A stretch of DNA of 64,000 bases from Microbacterium esteraromaticum (GTDB taxonomy: Bacteria; Actinomycetota; Actinomycetes; Actinomycetales; Microbacteriaceae): NCBI RefSeq assembly GCF_900163815.1, contig NZ_FUKO01000012.1, forward strand, positions 178,248 through 242,247, read 5' to 3'. Below the pieces are notes generated by a model. The model made no database searches and had not been told where the DNA came from. It saw nothing but the letters and a program-made list of their open reading frames with translations. Position numbers and translations under genes: made by a program. Position 1 is the stretch's first letter, and each line of letters begins with the position of its first letter. Below are positions 1 through 8,683 of this stretch, piece by piece.

Positions 1-1935
1 CCTGGTCTGGATCGCGCGCGCTTCTTCGTCCAGCGCCGCGGCTCCCCGTGGGCGGAGCGCTGCCGGGCTGTCCAGCCATGCGACCGACTCGGGAATCCAC
101 TCCATAAGCTCGCCGATGTACCGGGAGCTGGACAAGACACGCGTCAGCCGTTCCGCAGCCCCGGAAGAGTCGCGCAGCATGCGCAGGAACCAATGCGTGT
201 CGCCGAGCCGCTCGCTGATCCGCCGGAACGCGATGAGCCCATAGTCCGGATCGGTCCCGTCGGCGAACCACCGCAGCATGACTGGCATGAGGTGGCGCTG
301 AATCGTCGATTTGCGGCTGATCCCGGTCGTGAGAGCTGCAATGTGGCGCAACGCGCCGGCGGGGTCGCGGAAGCCGATCGCGGCCAGCCGGGATCCGGCT
401 TGCGCCGTCGACAGCATCCGCTCCTCGGCCGGCAGCGACGCGACCGCTGCCAGCAGTGGCCGGTAGAACAGACGCGTGTGCTGCTCGCGCACGTCCCGCC
501 GCAGTGCCTCCCACACGCCGCGCAGCTCCGAGGCGCTGTCGGCCAGGCCGGTCGCGCGCGCGAGACGCCGCATGCCTTCGTCGTCGCGTGGCAGCAGATG
601 CGTGCGGGTGAGCTCGTGCAGTTGCAGACGGTGCTCGATCAGGCGCAGCATCCGGTACTGCTCGGCGAACGCCCCCGCCTCGGCTCGTCCGATGTATCCG
701 CCTTCGACGAGCGCATCGAGAGATTCCAGAGTGCCGCGAGTGCGCAGGTTCTCGTCGCTCAACCCGTGCACGAGCTGCAGAAGCTGCACGGTGAACTCGA
801 TGTCGCGCAGCCCCCCTGGCCCGAGTTTGAGCTGGTAGGGCACGTCTTCCGCCGGGATGTTCGCGGTCACCCGCTCCCGCATCGTCTGCACGCTCTCGAC
901 GAAGTCCTCGCGGGCCGCGCTCGCCCAGACCTTCGGCTGCACGGCCTCGATGTAGCCGGCTCCGAGTTCGGGGTCGCCCGCCATCGCACGTGCCTTCAGC
1001 AGCGCTTGGAACTCCCAGCTCTTCGCCCACCGGTCGTAGTACGCCAGGTGAGAAGCAAGGGAGCGCACCAGGGCGCCCTGCTTGCCCTCTGGGCGCAGCG
1101 CAGCATCCACCTCCCAGAGCGCGGGTTCGGCGTCGATGCCCGACAGCGCGCGCATCGTCTCCCGCGCCAACCGCGTCGCCACATCGATCGCGTGCGCCTC
1201 ATCGATGACATCTTCGTCTGCTGTGCCGCCGACGAAGATCACATCCACGTCACTGAGGTAGTTCAGCTCCCGCGCGCCGGCCTTGCCCATCCCGATGATC
1301 GCCAGCGTGGTCGCTGCGACCTCCGCGTGTCCGTCCCTGCCATCGGAATCAGCCACTGCTGTGCGCGCGATCGCGAGAGCGGCCTCCAGCGCTGCCGCCG
1401 CGGCGTCCGCGAGCGCCGCCGAGACGCCTTCGATCGCGGCGGTCGGGTTGGCGGATGCCAGATCTGCCGCGACGATCTCAGTGAGACAGCGTCGGTACTC
1501 GATCCGCAGCGCCATCTCGGCATGCTCGGCATGTGCGAAGCCATCCTCCGCGCCGACGGCATCCAGCATCCGGGCGGTGAGCTCCGCCGCTCCCGGCAGA
1601 TCTGTACGCAGCAGCGCATCGATGTCGAACTGCTCGGGACGCCGCTCGAAGAAGCCGGCGATCCCCGATGAGATGCCGAACAGTCGCCACACGGCTTCGC
1701 GGGCGTTCGGCGCACTCAGCACCGCCGTCGCCCTGTCAGCGTCGCGTCGTGCGACGTGCAGCATTCCCCGCACCGCTGCATCCGGATCCGCCGCTGTCAT
1801 GCCCTCGACGAGTTCCACCCGGTCAAGGCCCGTGATCTCGGCGAGCTCGGTGAGGTCGGCGGATGCCGCTGTCAGCTCGACGAAGCCGAGCCTCGCCAGA
1901 GCCGAGAGCGACGCGGACGCATCAGGGCGCGCCAT
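1..1935 (-). CDS. glnE: Bifunctional glutamine synthetase adenylyltransferase/deadenylase (partial, 3' end off window)
   Basis: GlnE adds AMP to, or removes it from, a tyrosine of class I glutamine synthetase, tuning ammonia assimilation to nitrogen status. About 645 residues are in the window. Actinobacterial GlnE is usually about 1000 residues, so the last third lies beyond the left edge. The nucleotidyltransferase core of the first half is visible as GMGKAGARELNYLSDVDV, the G-x(4)-G-x-x-E-L-x(3)-S-D-x-D metal and nucleotide motif, followed by a helical section with LGPGGLRDIEF. The ATG at 1935 is preceded by GAGG, which overlaps the glnA2 stop codon. The 9 bp gap means it is cotranscribed with glnA2. 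Identity is secure. Confidence 0.95.
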   Translation of the reverse strand, partial: MARPDASASLSALARLGFVELTAASADLTELAEITGLDRVELVEGMTAADPDAAVRGMLHVARRDADRATAVLSAPNAREAVWRLFGISSGIAGFFERRPEQFDIDALLRTDLPGAAELTARMLDAVGAEDGFAHAEHAEMALRIEYRRCLTEIVAADLASANPTAAIEGVSAALADAAAAALEAALAIARTAVADSDGRDGHAEVAATTLAIIGMGKAGARELNYLSDVDVIFVGGTADEDVIDEAHAIDVATRLARETMRALSGIDAEPALWEVDAALRPEGKQGALVRSLASHLAYYDRWAKSWEFQALLKARAMAGDPELGAGYIEAVQPKVWASAAREDFVESVQTMRERVTANIPAEDVPYQLKLGPGGLRDIEFTVQLLQLVHGLSDENLRTRGTLESLDALVEGGYIGRAEAGAFAEQYRMLRLIEHRLQLHELTRTHLLPRDDEGMRRLARATGLADSASELRGVWEALRRDVREQHTRLFYRPLLAAVASLPAEERMLSTAQAGSRLAAIGFRDPAGALRHIAALTTGISRKSTIQRHLMPVMLRWFADGTDPDYGLIAFRRISERLGDTHWFLRMLRDSSGAAERLTRVLSSSRYIGELMEWIPESVAWLDSPAALRPRGAAALDEEARAIQTR

Positions 1936-1944
1936 GACCGCGCC

Positions 1945-3282
1945 TCAGAGCAGCCCGAGATTGCTCTTGAGCTCGAACGGGGTCACCTGGCCGCGGTAGG
2001 CCTCCCATTCCTTGCGCTTGTTGAGCAGCACGTAGTTGAAGACCTGTTCGCCGAGCGTCTCGGCGACGAGTTCGGAATCCTCCATCAGTTCGAGCGCGTG
2101 GTCGAGACTCGCCGGCAGCGAGGTGTAGCCGAGTGCACGGCGTTCCGAGCCGGTCAGCGACCAGACATTGTCTTCGGCTTCTCTGGGCAGCTCGTACTCT
2201 TCCTCGATGCCCTTGAGCCCGGCGGCGAGCATGAGCGCGTAGGCGAGGTAGGGGTTGGTCGCCGAGTCGATCGCACGGTACTCGACCCGCGTGGACTGCC
2301 CCTTGTTCGGCTTGTACATCGGCACGCGCACCAGCGCAGAGCGGTTGTTGTGCCCCCAGGTGACGAAGCTGGGCGCCTCGTCGCCGCCCCACAGCCGTTT
2401 GTAGGAGTTCACGAACTGATTCGTGACGGCGGCGATCTCGTTGGCGTGGCGAAGCAGACCGGCTATGAACCGACGGCCGGTGATCGAGAGCTGATACTCG
2501 GCCCCGGCCTGGTAGAACGCGTTCGTATCGCCTTCGAAGAGAGACAGGTGCGTGTGCATGCCGCTGCCGGGCTGGTCGCTGAGCGGCTTCGGCATGAACG
2601 TCGCATAGACGCCCTGCTCGATCGCCACCTCTTTCACCACGGTGCGGAAGGTCATGATGTTGTCGGCTGTGGTGAGGGCATCGGCGTAGCGCAGATCGAT
2701 CTCGTTCTGGCCGGGCCCGCCCTCATGGTGGCTGTATTCGACGGAGATGCCGAGGTCTTCCAGCATCCGCACCGACCGGCGTCGGAAATCGTGCGCCGTG
2801 CCACCGGGCACGTTGTCGAAATAGCCGGCGTTGTCGACCGGCACCGGGCCCTCCGGGCCGAACTGCGCCGACTTCAGCAGATAGAACTCGATCTCCGGGT
2901 GCGTGTAGAACGTGAATCCCGCGTCGGCCGCCTTCGCCAGCGCGCGTCGGAGCACGTGCCGCGGGTCGGACACAGCCGGGCGCCCATCGGGGGTGGTCAG
3001 GTCGCAGAACATGCGGGCAGTGGGGTCGATCTCCCCCCGCCACGGCAGGATCTGGAAGGTCGATGGATCCGGCTGTGCGAGCAGATCGGATTCGAATGAG
3101 CGGGTCAGCCCCTCAATCGCCGAGCCGTCGAAGCCGATCCCCTCGGCGAACGCACCCTCGACCTCGGCCGGAGCGATCGCCACCGATTTCAGCGTGCCGA
3201 TGACATCCGTGAACCACAACCGGATGAATTTGACGCCGCGCTCCTCGATGGTGCGCAGCACGAAATCGCGCTGCTTGTCCAT
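1945..3282 (-). CDS. glnA2: Type I glutamine synthetase, GlnA2 class
   Basis: ATP-dependent condensation of glutamate and ammonia to glutamine in the cytosol. The 445-residue protein has the class I motifs: FDGSAIEG near residue 50, the PEIEF metal site, NEIDLRYADA, the HTHLSLF ATP site and the NRSALVRVP arginine site. Where adenylylatable enzymes have NLYDLPP this protein has NVWSLTG, so the target tyrosine is tryptophan (residue 374 counted from MDKQ). That matches mycobacterial GlnA2, from memory of the family. The ATG at 3282 gives the MDKQ start seen in relatives. A GTG two codons upstream (3288) overlaps the stop of the preceding small gene and is the alternative. First enzyme of a three-gene operon ending in glnE. 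Confidence 0.95.
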   Translation of the reverse strand: MDKQRDFVLRTIEERGVKFIRLWFTDVIGTLKSVAIAPAEVEGAFAEGIGFDGSAIEGLTRSFESDLLAQPDPSTFQILPWRGEIDPTARMFCDLTTPDGRPAVSDPRHVLRRALAKAADAGFTFYTHPEIEFYLLKSAQFGPEGPVPVDNAGYFDNVPGGTAHDFRRRSVRMLEDLGISVEYSHHEGGPGQNEIDLRYADALTTADNIMTFRTVVKEVAIEQGVYATFMPKPLSDQPGSGMHTHLSLFEGDTNAFYQAGAEYQLSITGRRFIAGLLRHANEIAAVTNQFVNSYKRLWGGDEAPSFVTWGHNNRSALVRVPMYKPNKGQSTRVEYRAIDSATNPYLAYALMLAAGLKGIEEEYELPREAEDNVWSLTGSERRALGYTSLPASLDHALELMEDSELVAETLGEQVFNYVLLNKRKEWEAYRGQVTPFELKSNLGLL

Positions 3283-3284
3283 CG

Positions 3285-3500
3285 TCACGAGGCCGGTGTC
3301 GAGCCGGGGACGTCCCAGCCGCCTTCGGCGACCTCTTCCTCTGCCCAGGCGTTGGATCGCGCCCGGATGATCGCCGGGGCCTGTGCGGCCTCTTCGGCGG
3401 TGTCGAAGGGTCCGGCCCTGTCAACCGCGGGAGACTGCATTCCGAACTCGACCTGTCCGGTGCTGATGTTGTACCAGTACTTCTTGTCGCCGTCGGGCAT
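3285..3500 (-). CDS. Small conserved protein preceding glnA2 (SPOR-like/hypothetical)
   Basis: A 71-residue soluble protein with the pattern KYWYNISTGQVEFG ... GPFDTAEEAAQA, ending in an acidic stretch. Small proteins of this type sit directly ahead of glnA2 in Microbacteriaceae and are variously annotated as SPOR-domain or hypothetical; this is recalled, not searched. The function is unknown. The YWYN..TG.V.FG and GPFDT..EA pattern resembles a short beta-beta-alpha fold. The ATG at 3500 has AAGGAG with a 5-nt spacer, so it is preferred over the GTG at 3506. Its stop overlaps the possible GTG of glnA2 and it reads as the first gene of the operon. Confidence 0.75.
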   Translation of the reverse strand: MPDGDKKYWYNISTGQVEFGMQSPAVDRAGPFDTAEEAAQAPAIIRARSNAWAEEEVAEGGWDVPGSTPAS

Positions 3501-3577
3501 GTCCACTCCTTCGTCGAGTTCTTCGAGATCTCGTCACGATCCTAATCGCACCGCGTGTGATGGCTAGGCTATTCGCC

Positions 3578-4321
3578 ATGGCACAGGCAATCGGCGTCGA
3601 TATCGGCGGCACGGGCATCAAAGCAGGAATCGTCGATCTCGAGAGCGGGATCCTCGCGTCGGACCGGGTGCGCATCCCGACTCCGGAAGGAGCCCACCCC
3701 GCCGACGTCATGGAGACCGTGCAGGCGCTCCTGCACAAACTCGACGTCGCGGAGTCGTCGTTGCCGCTCGGCGTCGCCTTCCCCGCCATCGTCCGGCGCG
3801 GCAAGACGATGTCGGCCGCGAACATCTCGCAGGAGTGGTTCGACTTCGAGGCCGAGAAATTCTTCGAGGACGGCCTGGGCAGGCACATCACGTTCGTGAA
3901 CGATGCGGATGCCGCCGGCGTCGCCGAGGCGCGTCACGGCGCGGCCCGCGATGTCCAGGGCCTCACGATCCTGACGACTCTCGGCACCGGGATCGGCTCG
4001 GCCTTTCTGCACAACGGCGTGCTGATCCCGAATACCGAACTCGGACACCTCGATCGCAACGGCACCTCCATCGAGCGATGGGCTGCTTCCTCGGCGATGG
4101 AGCGCGAGGAGTTGTCCTGGGAGGAATGGGCCGAGCGCCTGCAGGTTTTCTATCAGCAGGTCGAGTTCCTGTTCAGCCCCGATCTGTTCGTGGTCGGCGG
4201 TGGGGTCTCGAAGAACCCGGAGAAGTTCATCCCCCTGCTGGAGCTGGACACACCGATCATTCCGGCGATTCACCGCAATGCGTCGGGCATCATCGGCGCC
4301 GCGGCGCTCTCGGCGGACTGA
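3578..4321 (+). CDS. ppgK: Polyphosphate glucokinase
   Basis: Phosphorylates glucose to glucose-6-phosphate using inorganic polyphosphate (and often ATP). A ROK-fold cytosolic enzyme of 247 residues, normal for the actinobacterial family. The phosphate-1 loop VDIGGTGIKAG is at residues 7-17. TLGTGIGSAFLHNG, PNTELGHL and VVGGGVSKNPEKF follow, all typical of PpgK. ATG 3578 is chosen over upstream ATGs because the family begins with this short lead into DIGGTG. There is no Shine-Dalgarno sequence. A TAGGCT hexamer at 3565-3570 ends 7 nt before the ATG, as expected for a leaderless transcript. Single gene, convergent with rnpB. Confidence 0.95.
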   Translation: MAQAIGVDIGGTGIKAGIVDLESGILASDRVRIPTPEGAHPADVMETVQALLHKLDVAESSLPLGVAFPAIVRRGKTMSAANISQEWFDFEAEKFFEDGLGRHITFVNDADAAGVAEARHGAARDVQGLTILTTLGTGIGSAFLHNGVLIPNTELGHLDRNGTSIERWAASSAMEREELSWEEWAERLQVFYQQVEFLFSPDLFVVGGGVSKNPEKFIPLLELDTPIIPAIHRNASGIIGAAALSAD

Positions 4322-4345
4322 CGCACCAGACGGCACCACAGACAC

Positions 4346-4374
4346 GAAGACCCGGTCGCGATGACCGGGTCTTC
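4346..4374. terminator. Bidirectional hairpin terminator between ppgK and rnpB
   Basis: Perfect 12-bp stem (4346-4357 with 4363-4374) around a 5-nt loop, lying between the ppgK stop and the 3' end of the convergent RNase P RNA gene. It can serve both transcripts. Confidence 0.8.
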
Positions 4375-4385
4375 TGTGCAGTGGG

Positions 4386-4754
4386 GCGAGTGGGCCGGCC
4401 TGTACGCCGGGTTCTGTTCAGGAGTTCTTCGCTCCCTTGACGGCCATCTCTCTCGGCGACACGTTGCCGTGCCGCTCCAGCAACCTACCCGAGGACTCGG
4501 CGGGCCGCGTCAACATCCTCTGTCTGGTCTTGCTCCGGGCGAGGTTTACCTGGCGGGACATGTCACCATGTCCCCCGGTGGTCTCTTACACCACCCTTTC
4601 ACCCTTACCGGGACGAGCCCGGCGGTCTTCTCTCTGTGGCACTGTCTCGCGGATTACTCCGGGTGGGTGTTACCCACCGCCCTGCCCTGTGGAGCCCGGA
4701 CGTTCCTCGGTGCGGTCTCCCGCCACGCGGCCGTCCGGCCGACCCACTCGCGTC
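4386..4754 (-). ncRNA. rnpB: RNase P RNA (type A)
   Basis: Catalytic RNA of RNase P, which trims the 5' ends of pre-tRNAs. Read on the minus strand, the 5' end shows the conserved block GAGGAACGTCCGGGCTCCA near 4690-4725, then a CAGGGCAG segment, the GGTAAGGGTGAAA core element and, close to the 3' end, AGAACCCGGCGTACAGGCC. The terminal segments (CGAGTGGG and CCCACTCG) can pair as P1. Length of about 367 nt fits high-GC Gram-positives. Exact ends are estimated from the P1 pairing. No SD-led reading frame competes for this strand. Confidence 0.93.
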
Positions 4755-4781
4755 TTCAGTCTACGGTCACACCGGGAACCA

Positions 4782-6539
4782 TCACTTGCCGGCGTGCTCG
4801 CTGATGTGCAGATCCAGCGGCACATCGATGGTGAAGGCGGGGAAGAGACGGGCGGTCGCCGCAGCGGCCGCCTGGCGGATCGCTTCGGCCGCGGCATCCG
4901 CCTGCTCGATCGGGCAGTGCACGATCACCTCGTCGTGCAGGAAGAGAGCCAGATGGGCGCGGTCGCGGAAGACCGGGCCCGAGGTCGGTGCCGGAGCGGA
5001 TGCCGGTGGCAGTGAGATCAGTCGATGCCGGATCTCTGCCAGCCACAGCAGCGCCCACTCGGCGGCGGTGCCCTGCACGACGAAGTTGCGGGTGAAGCGA
5101 CCCCGCTCTCGCGCGCGGCTTCGTGCGCGTGACTCCTGCGCGTCGGCAGCATCCGGACCACTCCCCTGAGGCGGGGACTGCTCCGAGTTCTCATCGGATC
5201 GCGGCGAGGTACGTCCCAGCAGCGTGCTGACCACCCCGCCCTGCTCGCCAACGCGAGCAGCATCATCGACCAGGCGCATCGCCCGCGGGTAGACCGACCG
5301 CAGACGCGGCACGAGTCGTCCGCTCTCGCCGGTCGTTGCACCGTACATCGCGCCGAGCACCACGTACTTCGCCTCTTCACGCGAGCCGACCGCCCCCGAG
5401 CGCACCACCCCCTCGTACAGATCGGCGCCTCTGGCGGCATCCGCCATCGCAGTGTCTTCGGACATCGCCGCCAGCACCCGAGGCTCCAGCTGAGCGACAT
5501 CGGCGCTCACGAGGGTCCAACCCGGGTCTGCTCGCACGGCCTCGCGCAGCTGCCGCGGAATCTGCAGCGCTCCCCCGCCAGATGATGCCCACCGGCCGGT
5601 GACGACCGCGCCAGTGAGATAGATCGGCCGGAATCTGCCCTCCTGCACCCAGTCATCGAGCCAGGACCACCCGTTGGCGGCGAACAGCCGGGCCAGCTTC
5701 TTGTATTGCAGGAGTGGTTCGACGACGGGGTGATCCACCTGCGAGAGCTGCCAGCGCGACGTCGACTCCACGAAGATCCCCGCGCGGTGCAGAGCGCGCA
5801 GCAGCCGAGGCGGGCTGTCGGGGTTCACGCTCGCGTCGTCGAGGTGCTCGGCTATCTGCGCTGCCAGCTCTACCATTCGCGCGGGTCGTGCGCCGCGGAG
5901 CGGTCGGGGGCCCAGCTGCTGTTCGAGAATGTGCTCGTGTGCCCCGCGGCTCCACGGCAACCCGGCAGCGGTCATCTCCTCGGCGACCAAAGCACCTGTT
6001 GATTCCGCCGCGCACAGCAGTGCGAGCCGCGAGTCGGGCGCTGTCGCGAGGGCGGCCAGCTGCGCTCGCCATTGGCCGACCACCTCGTCGAAGTCGTTGC
6101 CCGCAATGGCCGACACGGTGTCGACGTCGAACAGTCCTGGTGGCGGGGTCACTTCGTCGAAGACGTCGGTGCGGGTCCAGATCGGACACGGCGCCAGCGG
6201 CGCCCTCAGAGCAGCGGTGTCACGAAGGATCCCGTGGCACAGCACGAGGTCGTGCGCGCGGCGCAGCCGCACACCGGCGGTGAGCAGCGGAGGGTAGAAG
6301 CTTCGCAGCGTGCGAACCGTCCATCGCGGCGAGAGCTGCTCTTCGAGCTCGCGGATGCGCGCGAGGAAGCGATCGTCTGAGACGCGCTCAGGCAGGGAGA
6401 GCTCGGGTACAGCATCGCCAGCGGATGCCGCAGCGGACACGGCGATCAGCCAGGCGCCGCCGTCGGCAGCGCGGGCGACGACCGCATGCGGTGGGGGTGT
6501 GAGCCGGCTCACAGCATCCGCTCGTGCATTCGACGTCAC
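4782..6539 (-). CDS. Bifunctional 3'-5' exonuclease/DNA polymerase I-like protein
   Basis: A 585-residue family A DNA polymerase-like protein of the actinobacterial type that lacks the PolA 5' nuclease domain. The N-terminal half carries a degenerate 3'-5' exonuclease fold. The polymerase part shows motif A (TLVSADVAQLEPRVLA), a motif B helix (EEAKYVVLGAMYGATTGESG) and motif C (LFLHDEVIVHC). A proline- and acid-rich insertion (about residues 440-470) separates motifs B and C. The start is the GTG at 6539, because the nearby ATG is out of frame. It lies 12 bp after the stop of the zinc-ribbon gene and is probably cotranscribed with it. The cellular role is not established; repair synthesis is an inference. 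Confidence 0.85.
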   Translation of the reverse strand: MTSNARADAVSRLTPPPHAVVARAADGGAWLIAVSAAASAGDAVPELSLPERVSDDRFLARIRELEEQLSPRWTVRTLRSFYPPLLTAGVRLRRAHDLVLCHGILRDTAALRAPLAPCPIWTRTDVFDEVTPPPGLFDVDTVSAIAGNDFDEVVGQWRAQLAALATAPDSRLALLCAAESTGALVAEEMTAAGLPWSRGAHEHILEQQLGPRPLRGARPARMVELAAQIAEHLDDASVNPDSPPRLLRALHRAGIFVESTSRWQLSQVDHPVVEPLLQYKKLARLFAANGWSWLDDWVQEGRFRPIYLTGAVVTGRWASSGGGALQIPRQLREAVRADPGWTLVSADVAQLEPRVLAAMSEDTAMADAARGADLYEGVVRSGAVGSREEAKYVVLGAMYGATTGESGRLVPRLRSVYPRAMRLVDDAARVGEQGGVVSTLLGRTSPRSDENSEQSPPQGSGPDAADAQESRARSRARERGRFTRNFVVQGTAAEWALLWLAEIRHRLISLPPASAPAPTSGPVFRDRAHLALFLHDEVIVHCPIEQADAAAEAIRQAAAAATARLFPAFTIDVPLDLHISEHAGK

Positions 6540-6551
6540 CTCGAGCGGGCG

Positions 6552-7307
6552 TCAGGGACGGGCGGGGCTCTCCGACAGCCCCGATTCCTCGGTGCGCACG
6601 AGGATGGCACCGCACTCGGGGCACGAGAACACGGAGTCTGCAGCTGCCCGGCGCACTGCATTCAAATCGGTGCCGGAGAGCATCATGCGGCACCCCTCGC
6701 ACACTCCGCGGCGCAGCAGTCCGACGCCGATCCCGCTGCGCGATGCCCGACGCTCGTATTCGGCGAGAAGGTCGGCCGAGACGGATGCTGCCAGCGCAGC
6801 CCGGTCACGCGAGAGCTGTCCTCCCTCGGTCGTCGCCGCGGCGACATCCGCTTTCGCTGCCGTGGTGAGCTGCGCGCCTTCGGCCTGGGTCTGGTCGATC
6901 AGCGCCTGCTGCGCGTTCACCGCGGCCTCGGCGTCTTCGACGCGGCCCATCACCTCGAGCTGGGTGTCTTCGAGCATGCTGATGCGGCGGCTCAGACTGT
7001 CGATCTCGTTCTCGAGAGCCTGCGCCTGCTTCGAATCTGTCGTCGTTGCAAGCCGGTCACCATCCCGGTCGCGGCGCTGAGCGGCAAGGGACACATCGCC
7101 TTCGAGGCGAGACAGCTCAGCGCGCGCATCATCGAGTACGCCCGTGAGCGCGGTCAGTTCGCCGAGCTGCTGCTGACGGATGCCGGCGAGCTCATTGATG
7201 CGAGCGCCCTGCGGCGGCTGGGTGCGGGCTCGTTCAGCCTGCTGAATCCGGCGATCCAGATCGGCGATGTCGAGAAGTGTGCGCTGGTTCTCCGCGGTGG
7301 CTTTCAC
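6552..7307 (-). CDS. Coiled-coil zinc-ribbon protein (C4-type zinc ribbon, CdsZ/DUF164-like)
   Basis: A 251-residue protein: residues 1-165 are a continuous heptad-rich coiled coil, then a C4 zinc ribbon formed by CEGC near residue 205 and CPEC near 233. This is the architecture of the widespread CdsZ/YacL-type zinc-ribbon proteins, implicated elsewhere in RNA or regulatory functions. The precise function here is unknown. The GTG at 7307 is preceded by TAGATT ending 6 nt upstream with no Shine-Dalgarno sequence, suggesting leaderless expression. It heads a two-gene unit with the exonuclease/polymerase protein, a pairing worth noting for function. Confidence 0.88.
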   Translation of the reverse strand: MKATAENQRTLLDIADLDRRIQQAERARTQPPQGARINELAGIRQQQLGELTALTGVLDDARAELSRLEGDVSLAAQRRDRDGDRLATTTDSKQAQALENEIDSLSRRISMLEDTQLEVMGRVEDAEAAVNAQQALIDQTQAEGAQLTTAAKADVAAATTEGGQLSRDRAALAASVSADLLAEYERRASRSGIGVGLLRRGVCEGCRMMLSGTDLNAVRRAAADSVFSCPECGAILVRTEESGLSESPARP

Positions 7308-7339
7308 GTCTCAAATCTAGTCTGCCCAGGGTGGTTCGG

Positions 7340-7738
7340 TCATCCTTCGGCGTCGACGTAGAACCACACCCGCTCTTCTCTGACGAACCGGCTGCGCTCC
7401 CGCATCGATCCGCGCTCGCCGCTCTGCCGGAAGAACGCTTCGAATTCGACGATTCCATCGACGTCGAACGGGCCGCCCTGCACCTGCCCAAGGATGTCCA
7501 GGCGCAGCCAGCGCACATCGTCGTCGAGGTCGAGATGGCCGGGACGAGTCGACGAATGCCATGTGCGCAGCAGATGACCTGCGTCGCTGATCGCGAACGC
7601 CGTGAAGCGCGAGCGCATCAGCCGCACGGCCGTCGGTGCGATGCCGGTCGCGATCACCGGCGCACAGCAGGAGCCGAACACGTCGCCGCTCGTGCAGGGA
7701 CAGCGCTGATCGGCAGAAGGCGAATGGGGTTTCGGCAT
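7340..7738 (-). CDS. YchJ family protein with SEC-C motif
   Basis: A 132-residue protein. The N-terminus has RCPCTSGDVFGSCCAP, a SEC-C type zinc motif, followed by an NTF2-like alpha/beta domain containing LMRSRFTAFAISD and TWHSSTRP, the usual YchJ/UPF0225 signatures. The family function is unknown; metal binding is inferred from the cysteines. The ATG at 7738 places the cysteine motif at residues 12-26, as in relatives. A longer open frame continues upstream through the divergent aldo/keto reductase, but that part is antisense noise. Confidence 0.9.
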   Translation of the reverse strand: MPKPHSPSADQRCPCTSGDVFGSCCAPVIATGIAPTAVRLMRSRFTAFAISDAGHLLRTWHSSTRPGHLDLDDDVRWLRLDILGQVQGGPFDVDGIVEFEAFFRQSGERGSMRERSRFVREERVWFYVDAEG

Positions 7739-7825
7739 CTGCCCATCGTCGCAGGCTGCGGTGGTCCGGCGACACCCCGGAGCCTGGCACCTAGGCTGGC
7801 AGCACGCCCGATACGGAGGAGAACC

Positions 7826-8665
7826 ATGACTGCCACCCCGCTCTTCACCGCCCACAATGACTTTCGCCTGCCCGCGGTCGGCCTCGGCACCTATCGACTC
7901 AACGGCGATGCCGGCGCGCGCGCTGTCTCTGCTGGGATCGACCTCGGCTATCGTCTCGTCGATTCGGCATTCAACTACGAGAACGAGGGCGCCGTCGGCG
8001 CGGGTGTCACCGCATCGGGAGTGGACCAGTCGGAGATCATCGTTGCCACCAAGCTGCCCGGTCGTCATCATGCCGCTGATAAGGCCCGCGTCAGCATCGA
8101 GGAGAGCCGTTTCCGGCTCGGCGCCGATGCCACGGATCTGCATCTGATCCACTGGCCCAATCCGAGCGTGGATCTGTACGTCGAGGCCTGGCAGGCTCTC
8201 ATCGACGCTCAGGCGCGCGGCACGGTGCGCCAGATCGGCGTGTCGAATTTTCTGCCCGAGCACCTCGAGCGCATCGAGCGCGAGACCGGCCAGCGTCCGG
8301 TCGTGAACCAGATCGAAGTGCATCCGTATTTCCCGCAGAGCGAAGCGATCGCGCTGCATGCGGAGCGCGGCATCCTCACGGTCGCCTGGAGCCCGCTCGG
8401 TCGCGCGAAGGAGCTGCTGCGGGAGCCGGTGATCGTCGAGGTCGCCGAAGCACACCAGATCAGCCCCGCTCAGGCAGTGATCGCCTGGCATGTGGCGCGC
8501 GGCACGGTATCGATCCCGAAGGCCTCCTCGGTGGAACATCAGCGCGCGAACCTGGAAGCGGCGTCCGTTGTGCTGGACGCCGCCGAGGTCGAGGCCATCA
8601 CTGGTCTGGGAAAGCCGGATGGGCGTCTGTTCGGTGCCGATCCGGCGACGCATGAGGAGATGTGA
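7826..8665 (+). CDS. Aldo/keto reductase (2,5-diketo-D-gluconate reductase-like)
   Basis: NADPH-dependent (alpha/beta)8-barrel carbonyl reductase of 279 residues. The catalytic tetrad is present: D48-like in LGYRLVDSAFNYENE (D, Y), K in IIVATKLPG and H in LHLIHWPNP. The cofactor segment SIPKASS...R lies near the C-terminus. Closest by eye to the AKR5/2,5-diketogluconate reductase group; the substrate cannot be told. Start ATG 7826 has a strong GGAGGAGAACC ribosome binding site. Stands alone, divergent from ychJ and convergent with crcB. Confidence 0.93.
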   Translation: MTATPLFTAHNDFRLPAVGLGTYRLNGDAGARAVSAGIDLGYRLVDSAFNYENEGAVGAGVTASGVDQSEIIVATKLPGRHHAADKARVSIEESRFRLGADATDLHLIHWPNPSVDLYVEAWQALIDAQARGTVRQIGVSNFLPEHLERIERETGQRPVVNQIEVHPYFPQSEAIALHAERGILTVAWSPLGRAKELLREPVIVEVAEAHQISPAQAVIAWHVARGTVSIPKASSVEHQRANLEAASVVLDAAEVEAITGLGKPDGRLFGADPATHEEM

Positions 8666-8683
8666 TCCCTCCCCGAACTCTGC

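Noticed and set aside
193..1671. A 492-codon plus-strand frame at the left end
   Set aside because: Antisense to glnE, whose minus-strand frame carries conserved nucleotidyltransferase motifs.
1756..3099. A 447-codon plus-strand frame
   Set aside because: Antisense shadow of glnA2; no recognisable protein features.
4361..5169. Several plus-strand open frames between ppgK and the exonuclease/polymerase gene
   Set aside because: They run through the RNase P RNA gene, whose conserved core is unmistakable on the minus strand.
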